From: Planctomycetia bacterium
Lineage (GTDB): Bacteria; Planctomycetota; Planctomycetia; Pirellulales; Thermoguttaceae
DNA length: 64,000 nucleotides
Assembly: GCA_030539295.1 (NCBI GenBank)
Contig: JAUNSJ010000008.1
Coordinates: 62,001 to 126,000, forward strand
Direction: 5' to 3'
Part shown: positions 8,761 through 16,630 of the stretch, piece after piece
Numbering within the stretch: the stretch's first letter is position 1
Layout of the letters: each line of letters begins with the position of its first letter
Translations under genes and position numbers: made by a program
Notes under the pieces: generated by a model
The model's database searches: none
Seen by the model: the letters and a program-made list of their open reading frames with translations, nothing else
Told to the model about the DNA's origin: nothing

Positions 8761-8789
8761 ATTATACAGAGAGCAAAAACTTTTGTCAA
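8761..8789 (-). promoter_or_regulatory. Consensus sigma-70 promoter for the GntR operon
   Basis: On the minus strand TTGACA (8789-8784) and TATAAT (8766-8761) are both perfect and are separated by exactly 17 bp. The expected transcription start is near 8754, just before the tandem repeats. No gene was seen between here and the end of ahcY at 9016. Confidence 0.85.
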
Positions 8790-9015
8790 TGAAATTTGCA
8801 TGAGGGGTCTGCATTTTTTAAACAAAAGACTGTAACCTGTTATTATTGTTACAAAATATTCCTTTCGTGGATCGTCTCCTCGATGAGGCCATTTCTACAG
8901 ACGGCAGGAAAAAATTTTTTGCGAAAGATAAGTGATCCGAATGACAAGTAGCGGTGCGAAAGACAGGCCGCGTATACCGTGTTAATCGGAACGCGACCTG
9001 TACCGTGACTGAAAA

Positions 9016-10329
9016 TTAGTAGCGATAGAAATCGGGCTTGAACGGACCTTCCACCGGCACGCCGAGATAGTTGGCCTGCTTTTCGGTCAGCTGGGTCAGT
9101 TTAACGCCGAGCTGTGCCAGGTGCAGTCGTGCCACTTCTTCGTCCAGCTTCTTCGGCAGAACATGAACGCCGAGCGGATATTTCTCGTTTTCGGTCCACA
9201 AGGCAATCTGGGCCAAGACCTGATTCGTGAACGAGTTCGACATGACAAACGACGGATGACCCGTGGCACAGCCGAGATTAACCAGGCGGCCTTCTGCCAG
9301 AAGAATAATCGAATGACCGTCCGGGAACGTATAGCGGTCAACCAGAGACTTAATCTGAACCTTTTGAATTCCGGGATAATGATTCAGACTATCGACTTCA
9401 ATTTCACAGTCGAAATGGCCAATATTGCAAACGATGGCGTCGTTGGGCATTTTTTCCATATGCTCAACCCGAACGATATCGCAGCAGCCGGTGGTCGTTA
9501 CAAAGACGTTGCCACGAGCGGCGGCGTCGTCCATGGTCGTCACTTCAAACCCTTCCATGGCTGCCTGTAACGCACAGATCGGGTCGATTTCCGTAATGAG
9601 GACCCGGGCACCATAAGACCGCATGGAATGCGCACAACCTTTACCGACGTCGCCGTAACCGCAGACGACAACGACTTTTCCGGCGATCATAACGTCGGTC
9701 GCACGCTTAATACCGTCGGCGAGCGATTCCCGACAGCCGTAGAGATTGTCGAACTTACTCTTGGTCACAGAATCATTTACGTTAATAGCGGGTACTTTCA
9801 GCTCGCCTCGTTCGAACATCTGGTACAGACGGTGAACGCCGGTGGTCGTCTCTTCCGAAAGGCCTTTAATGCCCGGCAGGAGGTGCGAAAATTTCGGCGA
9901 ATGAACGGCAATGGTCAGGTCGCCACCATCGTCGACGATCATATTCAGCGGCTTGCCGTCCGGGAAGATGAGGGTCTGTTCAATACACCAGTCGTATTCC
10001 GCGTCGGTTTCGCCTTTCCAGGCGTAGACCGGTACGCCTGTCGCGGCAATAGCGGCAGCGGCGTGGTCTTGCGTGGAGAATTTATTGCAACTGCTCCAGG
10101 TCACATCGGCCCCAAGCTCGCGCAACGTTTCGATCAGAACCGCCGTCTGTATGGTCATGTGCAGACATCCGGCGATATGGGCACCGGCCAACGGCTTACT
10201 CACGCCATATTTCTTACGCAAGGCCATTAGGCCCGGCATTTCATGCTCCGCGAGCATAATCTCTTTGCGACCCCACTCCGCGAGTGACATATCGGCTACC
10301 TTATACGGCAGTTTCTTCTCCTGACTCAT
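9016..10329 (-). CDS. ahcY: Adenosylhomocysteinase
   Basis: 437 residues. It hydrolyses S-adenosylhomocysteine to adenosine and homocysteine using bound NAD, keeping methylation reactions running. Family motifs are seen throughout: [48 protein letters not shown], the NAD-binding [29 protein letters not shown] and the C-terminal KPDFYRY. The start MSQEKK (10329) has AAGGAGAG at the right distance; an in-frame GTG at 10350 would place that ribosome site inside the gene. It is transcribed alone from the promoter at 10460-10488. metK, the other cycle gene here, lies at 60 kb. Confidence 0.97.
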   Translation of the reverse strand: MSQEKKLPYKVADMSLAEWGRKEIMLAEHEMPGLMALRKKYGVSKPLAGAHIAGCLHMTIQTAVLIETLRELGADVTWSSCNKFSTQDHAAAAIAATGVPVYAWKGETDAEYDWCIEQTLIFPDGKPLNMIVDDGGDLTIAVHSPKFSHLLPGIKGLSEETTTGVHRLYQMFERGELKVPAINVNDSVTKSKFDNLYGCRESLADGIKRATDVMIAGKVVVVCGYGDVGKGCAHSMRSYGARVLITEIDPICALQAAMEGFEVTTMDDAAARGNVFVTTTGCCDIVRVEHMEKMPNDAIVCNIGHFDCEIEVDSLNHYPGIQKVQIKSLVDRYTFPDGHSIILLAEGRLVNLGCATGHPSFVMSNSFTNQVLAQIALWTENEKYPLGVHVLPKKLDEEVARLHLAQLGVKLTQLTEKQANYLGVPVEGPFKPDFYRY

Positions 10330-10459
10330 GACTCTCTCCTTATTCGGCACGTTCTAAATACAAACGCGCCTTAGATTTGCATTTAGCGGTATTAAACAGT
10401 GGTCGTCCACCGCCGCTCTTGTTACCCTAATGGGCCAAAGCTCTTTAACCCATTTTTTT

Positions 10460-10488
10460 ATTATAACATAAAGAGACAGGGGATTAAA
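10460..10488 (-). promoter_or_regulatory. Promoter candidate for ahcY
   Basis: On the minus strand TATAAT (10465-10460) is preceded by TG one base upstream, giving an extended -10 box (TGTTATAAT). A weak -35, TTTAAT, lies 17 bp upstream. The leader would be about 120 nt and contains a small hairpin (GTGG-ACGA-CCAC). I could not match it to a known SAM or SAH riboswitch. Confidence 0.55.
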
Positions 10489-10499
10489 GGGGGGAGGTC

Positions 10500-10690
10500 G
10501 CGACTGCTTGTTCCCGACTGCCGTTCCCGCCTGCTTGCCAGGTCGTGGACCAGCAACAACGAAAACGGAAGCCCGGCACTGCCCCGTGTCAGCGGGACCT
10601 CTGCGCTCTCCGCGTGCCACATGCTTCCTGAATATAGAACGAGTTAGAAACACCGTACCCGGGCTCAAAGGCTCTCTCTTGTGGCGGGTG
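10500..10690. repeat. Dispersed intergenic repeat cluster 1 (hairpin unit plus ATATAG/CCGGG unit)
   Basis: Contains a degenerate copy of the hairpin unit (GTTCCCG...CCTGCTTGCCAGGTCG) followed by CCAGCAACAACGAAAACGGA, then a copy of a second, longer unit (GCGGGACCTCTGCG...CCTGAATATAGAACG...ACCCGGGCTCAAA). The second unit recurs at 30660-30780 and, in reverse orientation, at 15960-16110. The rest of the gap from 10330 to 10805 shows no gene. Confidence 0.8.
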
Positions 10691-10805
10691 ATTCATTCGT
10701 TTCGTTATCGTCGCGAGCGGTTTTTTCTTAAAACTGCACATGAATCCATCCGCAAAATTTCGTCCCTTTTTATTGTAGTCACTTGCGACATGATCGCAAC
10801 GGGTC

Positions 10806-11876
10806 TTAATCCTCAATTGACGTCTCCCGCGATGTCGTGTTTTTTTGCGTCTCCGATTGAATAAGTTGGTAGAGTTCTCCCATCTTCGCCGGACTTACCA
10901 CCTGCCAATCCGGCCAGTATTCAGAATAAATGGACGCGTGACCTTCTTCCCCATCAGAGATACCAACCCCTTCCGGAATCGGGATCTGAAAATCGGCGTC
11001 TGTCGGGATGGTATCAGGGTCAAATTTTGTGACAATGTATTCGTGCACTTGATAGCGGTTGTTTCCTTCGAGGTCGTTTGGGTCGTTCCACTGCTCCACA
11101 ACAACAATTCGCTTTGGAAAAAAACGATTTTCTGAACATTGAAAAAAATCAGTCACAGCAAAATAAAATGCCGACTTACCGAATATTTCGCCGGAGCATG
11201 GGAAGAGTGTGGTGGGACAAAAGGTTGAACGAGCAACGAGACGCTCTTCGTCGTTATCGTCGCAACCAAATTCTTTTATATGGACGACATTTTTATCTAT
11301 TGTAACGATTTGTTTAATTTTTTTCACTCTCCTGATATGAGCCATCTTTTCAGTATCGCCCAAATCTTGGCCGAGAGAATCTGTTTTAAACTCCGATGTA
11401 AGAAACATGAGTAGGCAATCTTTGGGATTATAAGAGTCGGTAAGATAAAGAGGCCTGTCGGCAGGAGTTATTGCACCTTGAAAAATATCCGGCCGAATTA
11501 CCAAAGTATACTTACTGTCTGTTAAATAAATTCCTTCAGAAAAAACGAACAGAGAGGACTCGTATCTGTCAGACTTATTCGCGACATTCTCGCTGAATTC
11601 CGGATGAATCATTTTCCGATTAGCATCAAAGGTCCATTTAACTTTCACCGTTCGAACATCTTCTGCCGGGCCGCCGGCCATGGCGGATTCAATGGAAGAG
11701 GCAAATCCCTGTCGCACCTCGAACTCACAAATGGCGTGGTCGAACTGAAGATGCGGGCCAAGCTCTTTAAGAATTTGTTTTACGTCCGCCATTTCGTCAG
11801 CCGCGGCAGAGAAGTGAGAAAAGAATATCAGACAGACGCAAACCAGGGCACAAAGAATTGCAATAACTCTCTTCAT
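10806..11876 (-). CDS. Secreted protein of unknown function
   Basis: 356 residues. A clear signal peptide (MKRVIAILCALVCVCLIFFS, cleavage after SAAA) predicts export. The mature protein is acidic with no repeats or membrane spans; segments such as VRTVKVKWTFDANRKMIHPE and RIVVVEQWNDPNDLEGNNRYQVHEYIVTKFD read like a beta-rich fold, perhaps of the outer-membrane lipoprotein-sorting type, but I do not recognise the family. The start at 11876 has GGAGAAAGGA upstream and begins the signal peptide; an in-frame start 17 codons earlier does not. It stands alone between ahcY and suhB. Confidence 0.75.
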   Translation of the reverse strand: MKRVIAILCALVCVCLIFFSHFSAAADEMADVKQILKELGPHLQFDHAICEFEVRQGFASSIESAMAGGPAEDVRTVKVKWTFDANRKMIHPEFSENVANKSDRYESSLFVFSEGIYLTDSKYTLVIRPDIFQGAITPADRPLYLTDSYNPKDCLLMFLTSEFKTDSLGQDLGDTEKMAHIRRVKKIKQIVTIDKNVVHIKEFGCDDNDEERLVARSTFCPTTLFPCSGEIFGKSAFYFAVTDFFQCSENRFFPKRIVVVEQWNDPNDLEGNNRYQVHEYIVTKFDPDTIPTDADFQIPIPEGVGISDGEEGHASIYSEYWPDWQVVSPAKMGELYQLIQSETQKNTTSRETSIED

Positions 11877-12055
11877 TATAAAATCCTTTCTCCTCATTAA
11901 TTCAACATGATTTCCAGAATTTGACATGAATCCATTACGATTCTAAAGACAACGCTGTTGAGGTCGGAACGACCCCGCATATGAAACGGTCCGTCTGCTC
12001 AATATGATACTTTTCATTATTTTCGAAACGGAAATAGATTCACTCTCCGTTGAGA

Positions 12056-12874
12056 TTATTTTAATTTATCAATAACGGCCTGTTGAAGTTCAGCGGTGGC
12101 GGTGGCAAGTGTGCCGGCGCGGCCGAGGTCGAAAGGTTGGCCGTCCGGGTGACAGAGTAGTCCGCCTGCTTCCTGAACGAGCAGTGCACCGGCAGCCACG
12201 TCCCACGGATGCGCCTGACGGCATACGGCAATATCAAGTCGACCAGCGGCGACGAAGGCCAGATTGAGCGCCGTGGAGCCGGTACGACGCATGGCCTGTT
12301 GAAAGGAAATGATTTTCATAAAATCGATAAATTCCGGGTCGCTTGCCGTGACTTGCGGTGGGAGTGAAAAGGACGTGAGCGATTCCGCCGGACGCGTAAC
12401 GCGGGAAACGTGGATGGCCTGTCCGTTTACAAAGGCACCACCGCCACGCGACGCTGTAAAACATTCGCCAGTTACCGGATTATAGACGACCGCGCAGAGC
12501 AGGTCATTACCCTGTGCCAAGGCAATCGACGTACAAAACATGGGAAACTGATGCACGAAGTTGGTCGTACCATCGAGCGGATCGACAATCCAGGTCAGTG
12601 GCAATTCTTTCGTCGCACCACTTCCACATTCCGACTCCGCCAGCTGACGCATACCGATCGCCTCTTCGCCAATAAAGGCATGTTCCGGCCACTGTGTCAG
12701 GAGAATATCAGCGACGATTTTTTGCACCGTTGTATCCGCTTCGGTTACCAGGTCGGCCGGCCGCTTCTCACGCCATGCGCAATGCCCTTGCATTTCCAGC
12801 AGGACTTTACCAGCTGCGTGCGCCGCGCTCAGAGCCGTTTCAAGGTAGACCTTTGCACTGTCGTCTGTCGTCAT
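12056..12874 (-). CDS. suhB: Inositol monophosphatase family protein
   Basis: 272 residues, the normal length. Mg-binding motifs of the family are intact: GEE (residues 69-71), WIVDPLDGTTNFVHQFP with Asp98 and Asp101, and HPWDVAAGALLVQEAGG near the C-terminus. It hydrolyses inositol-1-phosphate or related sugar phosphates; in bacteria SuhB may also act in rRNA transcription, so the physiological substrate is uncertain. A strong ribosome site (AAGGAGG) supports the start. It lies 47 bp after mnmA and is the last gene of a likely efp-mnmA-suhB operon. Confidence 0.92.
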   Translation of the reverse strand: MTTDDSAKVYLETALSAAHAAGKVLLEMQGHCAWREKRPADLVTEADTTVQKIVADILLTQWPEHAFIGEEAIGMRQLAESECGSGATKELPLTWIVDPLDGTTNFVHQFPMFCTSIALAQGNDLLCAVVYNPVTGECFTASRGGGAFVNGQAIHVSRVTRPAESLTSFSLPPQVTASDPEFIDFMKIISFQQAMRRTGSTALNLAFVAAGRLDIAVCRQAHPWDVAAGALLVQEAGGLLCHPDGQPFDLGRAGTLATATAELQQAVIDKLK

Positions 12875-12921
12875 TGTTTTCCTCCTTGGACAAATTTATT
12901 TTTATTTGTATTTTGTATTGT

Positions 12922-14181
12922 TCACGGGTCAGCGGAAATTTCGTGCCCTGTTATCCAGCCCCCTCCGAGCAGGCGATCTCCATAATAGGCGACCAGAGCC
13001 TGACCAGCCGCAACGCCAAAGACCGGTGTTCGAAGTTGCGCGCAAATTTTTCCGTCTTGTGTGACGGTAATCAGAGCCGGCGTACTTCGATTCCGATATC
13101 GAATTTTAACGTCGCAGGCCACAGGAACCTCGCGCGGAATCGTAAGATGCCAGTTACTCCGCTCGGCCAGAATAACATTGGCGGCCAGGTCGCTGTACGA
13201 GCCGAGTACAACATTTCGCGTCGCCGGCTCAATTCGCTGGACAAAAGTACGTTCGCCGAATCCGATACCAAGTCCTTTCCGCTGCCCAATCGTATAGCGA
13301 TGATAACCTTTGTGCCGGCCGAGTTTTTTGCATTGTGCGTCGACGAACCAGCCGGTTGTATCAGGCAAGTCTGTCTGCTGCTCCAGGAAGTCGATATGTC
13401 GACCATTTTCCGCGAAGCAGACTTCCTGGCTGTCTTTTCGTTCGGCGACAGGCAACTGCCACAGCCGGGCAAGTTCGCGCGTTTCCGTCTTGCTCTGGTT
13501 TCCAAGCGGAAAGCAGAGTCGTTCGAGTTGCGACCGTTCAACGTTAAAGAGAATATAGGACTGATCTTTTTCCGGATGCCCGCGCTGGATCAGGGGCAAA
13601 TCGTCCGGCTGGTCCGCGAGCCAGTCGGGTAACGTCGGAACAGACGCCCTGTCTGCGGCCGGAAGTTCGCATGATACTTCGGTATTCTGACGACTGCGCC
13701 ATTCTTTTTGCCGGACGAGTTGCACGTAATGGCCCGTGGCGAACAGGTCAGCGTTCAGGAATCGTGCGGCGTCGACGAGGCGTCCGAACTTGAGCTCACG
13801 ATTGCACAGAGCGCACGGGTTCGGCGTAATGCCACGAACGAAGGACGTGGTAAAATAGTCGACGATATGTCGAAAGTGGTCTGCGGCGTCGAACAGGAAG
13901 AAGGGAATATTAAGGACGTCGGCGACCCGTTTCGCGGCTAGCGCATCTTGAGGCACAGGAAAGAGTTCCGGGGACCAAGGTCGCGAGGAAAACTTCCCGT
14001 CGGCGTCCGAGCGAACGACCGTCGCGGCGAAATCGTTCGGCATGGCACTGGGCGGAACCACAGGCTGCCATGCGTGACGCATAAAGAGTCCGAAAACCTT
14101 ATACTGCCGTCGAATCAGAATCGCGGCGGACACGGAGCTGTCGACCCCACCAGAAAGCGCGACCGCGACCGTCGTTCCCAT
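12922..14181 (-). CDS. mnmA: tRNA-specific 2-thiouridylase
   Basis: 419 residues, longer than the usual 360-370. It puts sulfur on uridine 34 of tRNAs for Lys, Glu and Gln. The ATP-binding PP-loop is SGGVDSS (residues 10-16). The catalytic cysteines are Cys126 (NPCALCNRELKFG) and Cys255 (SQEVCFAENG). Other family motifs are FATGHYVQL, KDQSYILFNV and HRYTIGQRKGLGIGFGE. The extra length is mainly at about residues 40-75 and 155-190, regions without family motifs. It starts 5 bp after the efp stop, with AAGGAAT upstream, so the two are co-transcribed. Confidence 0.96.
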   Translation of the reverse strand: MGTTVAVALSGGVDSSVSAAILIRRQYKVFGLFMRHAWQPVVPPSAMPNDFAATVVRSDADGKFSSRPWSPELFPVPQDALAAKRVADVLNIPFFLFDAADHFRHIVDYFTTSFVRGITPNPCALCNRELKFGRLVDAARFLNADLFATGHYVQLVRQKEWRSRQNTEVSCELPAADRASVPTLPDWLADQPDDLPLIQRGHPEKDQSYILFNVERSQLERLCFPLGNQSKTETRELARLWQLPVAERKDSQEVCFAENGRHIDFLEQQTDLPDTTGWFVDAQCKKLGRHKGYHRYTIGQRKGLGIGFGERTFVQRIEPATRNVVLGSYSDLAANVILAERSNWHLTIPREVPVACDVKIRYRNRSTPALITVTQDGKICAQLRTPVFGVAAGQALVAYYGDRLLGGGWITGHEISADP

Positions 14182-14186
14182 TGCGA

Positions 14187-14756
14187 TTATTCCTTGACCC
14201 GTTCGATATATTCGTCGGTACGCGTATCGACTTTAATCACATCTCCCGTCTCGACGAAGTTCGGAACGATAATTTCCGCGCCGGTCTGCAACTTGGCCGG
14301 CTTGGTAACGTTCGTTGCCGTATTGCCGCGCACAGCCGGTTCGGTGTATTCCACCTTAAGAATAACGTGATTCGGCGGGGTTATGCCAATGGGATTATCA
14401 TTGTAAAGGAGCATTTTACAAGGCATATCCGGCAGGAGATAGCGCCAAGCGTCGCCAATGGCTTCTTTCTGGAGTTCATACTGCTCGTAGGTCTCTTTTT
14501 CCATAAAGATCCACGTTCCGGTCTGCTCGTACAGGAAGGTCGTGTCCGTTTCATGAATATCGGCCGCTTCCAGTTCATCGCCACTTTTATAGGTGCGTTC
14601 CAGAACGGTCCCGCGCACCAGGTCGCGAAGCTTGCATTTGTACAAGGCCTGACCTTTGCCCGGCTTGACAAAATTACATTCAATCATAATGAAGGGATTT
14701 CCGTCAATTTGAACCTTCAGACCTTTACGAAAGTCACTTGTGTTGTATGATGACAT
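14187..14756 (-). CDS. efp: Elongation factor P
   Basis: 189 residues, full length. EF-P binds ribosomes stalled at consecutive prolines and promotes peptide bond formation. The tip loop reads FVKPGKGQALYK, with the lysine at position 34, the same number as the modified lysine of E. coli EF-P. This fits beta-lysylation, and the lysine 2,3-aminomutase EpmB is encoded divergently 66 bp away. Domain 3 ends in the family signature VPNFVETGDVIKVDTRTDEYIERV. First gene of the leftward efp-mnmA-suhB group. Confidence 0.97.
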   Translation of the reverse strand: MSSYNTSDFRKGLKVQIDGNPFIMIECNFVKPGKGQALYKCKLRDLVRGTVLERTYKSGDELEAADIHETDTTFLYEQTGTWIFMEKETYEQYELQKEAIGDAWRYLLPDMPCKMLLYNDNPIGITPPNHVILKVEYTEPAVRGNTATNVTKPAKLQTGAEIIVPNFVETGDVIKVDTRTDEYIERVKE

Positions 14757-14822
14757 AGTGTGGTTTCCTTTCTTGGTACCGACGCGACATCTGCATGATA
14801 CTAATATTTATGGGTTATACTC

Positions 14823-15866
14823 ATGGTACAAATAATAACGACGCCCGACGCGGACAGTAAGTCAAGCGGGCCCTGTGAAATGGACTCGCTGGTCACCGGC
14901 GAGAGTCTCGTGCGTGAGCTGGGACTTCCGACGGAACTCCTGCCTCAAATTAACCTTGCGGCGCAAACGTGGCCCATTCAACTACCGCGTCAGCTCCTCG
15001 ACCGAATCGAACGAGGCAACCCGGAGGACCCGGTCCTGCGACAGTTCCTGCCTGTGGCCAGTGAACTTGAGGACGTGCCAGGCTTTACGCGAGACCCACT
15101 CGAAGAGTCAGGGCAACAGTCCGGTCTGCTCCGCAAGTACGCCGGTCGCGCTCTGGTACTCACCTCGGCTCAATGTTTCGCTCGATGCCGTTATTGTTTT
15201 CGACGCTTTGCCCAGGCGGAACATGCCCTGTTTGCCACTACGCACCCGGAAGGAAAACTTCCCGATTTCGCTCGCTTTTTACAGGCGGTCACTGAAGATA
15301 CGTCCATTCGTGAACTCATCCTGAGCGGAGGCGACCCTCTGGCTGTTACCAATCTTGAGCTTAAACACCTTTTCCATTATATCAAAACTATTCCACATGT
15401 TAATAGGGTCCGGCTGCACACTCGGGCCGCTATTCTTGTCCCCGAGCGCGTCGACGACGGACTCCAGGCCCTTTTTATTGATTGGCTAAGCCAAAAAACA
15501 AAGAAAAATTCACTATTCATCGTTTTCCACATAAACCACCCCCATGAACTCTGCGACGAGGTTTATCACATGTTCGACCGGTTACGAGCTCTGGGCGGCG
15601 TGCTGCTCTCGCAGACGGTCCTGTTAAAACGGGTTAACGATTCCGCCGACGTGCTGGCAAATCTGTTCACGAGACTAACAGACCACGGCGTTCTCCCCTA
15701 TTATCTGCATCAGCTGGACCGTGTGGCCGGGGCCGCCGCCTTTGAAGTCCCGGAAGACGAAGGCCGACTTCTCATCGAGCAGTTGCGTAATCGCCTGCCG
15801 GGCTACGCCGTCCCCCGCTACGTGCGCGAGATGCCCGGCTGCCCCTGTAAGACGAGTTTGGGGTAA
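14823..15866 (+). CDS. epmB: EF-P lysine 2,3-aminomutase (radical SAM)
   Basis: 347 residues. Converts (S)-alpha-lysine to (R)-beta-lysine, which the ligase EpmA attaches to EF-P. The radical SAM cluster motif CFARCRYC has Cys118, Cys122 and Cys125. LILSGGDPLAVTNLEL and RVRLHTRAAILVPERV are typical of the KamA/EpmB family, and the length fits EpmB rather than the longer catabolic KamA. The divergent neighbour is efp, which supports this role strongly. No clear ribosome site precedes the ATG at 14823, so the start is moderately sure. EpmA is not in the window. Confidence 0.93.
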   Translation: MVQIITTPDADSKSSGPCEMDSLVTGESLVRELGLPTELLPQINLAAQTWPIQLPRQLLDRIERGNPEDPVLRQFLPVASELEDVPGFTRDPLEESGQQSGLLRKYAGRALVLTSAQCFARCRYCFRRFAQAEHALFATTHPEGKLPDFARFLQAVTEDTSIRELILSGGDPLAVTNLELKHLFHYIKTIPHVNRVRLHTRAAILVPERVDDGLQALFIDWLSQKTKKNSLFIVFHINHPHELCDEVYHMFDRLRALGGVLLSQTVLLKRVNDSADVLANLFTRLTDHGVLPYYLHQLDRVAGAAAFEVPEDEGRLLIEQLRNRLPGYAVPRYVREMPGCPCKTSLG

Positions 15867-15901
15867 GATTAAGGGAAAGAAGGGCGCCGATATGCGGCCC
15901 G

Positions 15902-16482
15902 CGTTCCCGACTGCTCACGTTCCCGACTGCTTGCAGGTCGGGAACCAGCAATAACTGCGTTCCCCCGCGCCCCCTGCGCGCTAAAAAATAATGTGTCAAT
16001 TTGAGAGGGCATTTGAGACCGGGTACCGTATTCGTAACCTGTGCTATATTCAGGAATTATATATCACGCAGGGTTCGCTGAGGAGCGCGGAGGTCCGCGT
16101 CAAAATCGGTCGCGCTCTACGCGGGGGAGCGGTTGGTCGTGGGAGCCTGTTTTGTGCTGCCCTTACAGGGCGATGTTCATTTTCTACCGCAGACCCGGGG
16201 CGTTGGTCGCTGCGCTCCCTTGCCCCGGGCTAGGTTGTGCTGGCCTTACAGGCCGCCGGTGAATGGCGATGACGGGTACATGGCGAATCCATCGCAGATT
16301 GGCTGTGCTTCCGTTTTCGTTGTTGGCAGTTCCCCAAACGTTGTTGCTGGTTCTCGGTTGTGACAGCGGTGGGGCCAATCCAGGGCGGGTGTTTTGTGAG
16401 GGTAAAATGACAAGTCACGGCGGGGTGGCAGTTCCCGAATGTTATTGCTGGGTCGGGCCCTGGCGAGCAGGCCCGACCTGTT
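15902..16482. repeat. Dispersed intergenic repeat cluster 2 (largest mosaic)
   Basis: In order: the hairpin unit (GTTCCCGACTGCTTGCAGGT near 15918-15946), a reverse copy of the ATATAG/CCGGG unit (15960-16110), the double-palindrome unit with GCCCTTACAGGGC and GGCCTTACAGGCC around a CCCGGGGCG...TTGCCCCGGG stem (16155-16258), the AATGGCGATG unit (16261-16350, diverged), and degenerate hairpin units to 16482 (GGTCGGGCC...GGCCCGACC). No coding frame here looks real. It separates epmB and glgX. Confidence 0.85.
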
Positions 16483-16536
16483 GTCGCAAGAAAATTTGGC
16501 GTGCACACTCGGGAAGGCTTTTTTACTCGCTGTGGC

Positions 16537-16565
16537 TTGAATTGTTTCCGTTTTTGACGTATAAT
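16537..16565 (+). promoter_or_regulatory. Promoter of the glgX operon
   Basis: TTGAAT (16537-16542) and a perfect TATAAT (16560-16565) are separated by 17 bp. The expected start is near 16572, about 60 bp before the glgX ATG and just beyond the repeat cluster. Confidence 0.75.
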
Positions 16566-16630
16566 AGAGGATTGTGCTAAAAGATAAAAACACAGGAACC
16601 GGAACTGCCAGAGAAAGTTGAAAAAGACCC

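Noticed and set aside
10330-10459. SAM or SAH riboswitch before ahcY
   Set aside because: The gene suggests one, but I could not match the leader to the conserved cores I know; a covariance-model search would decide.
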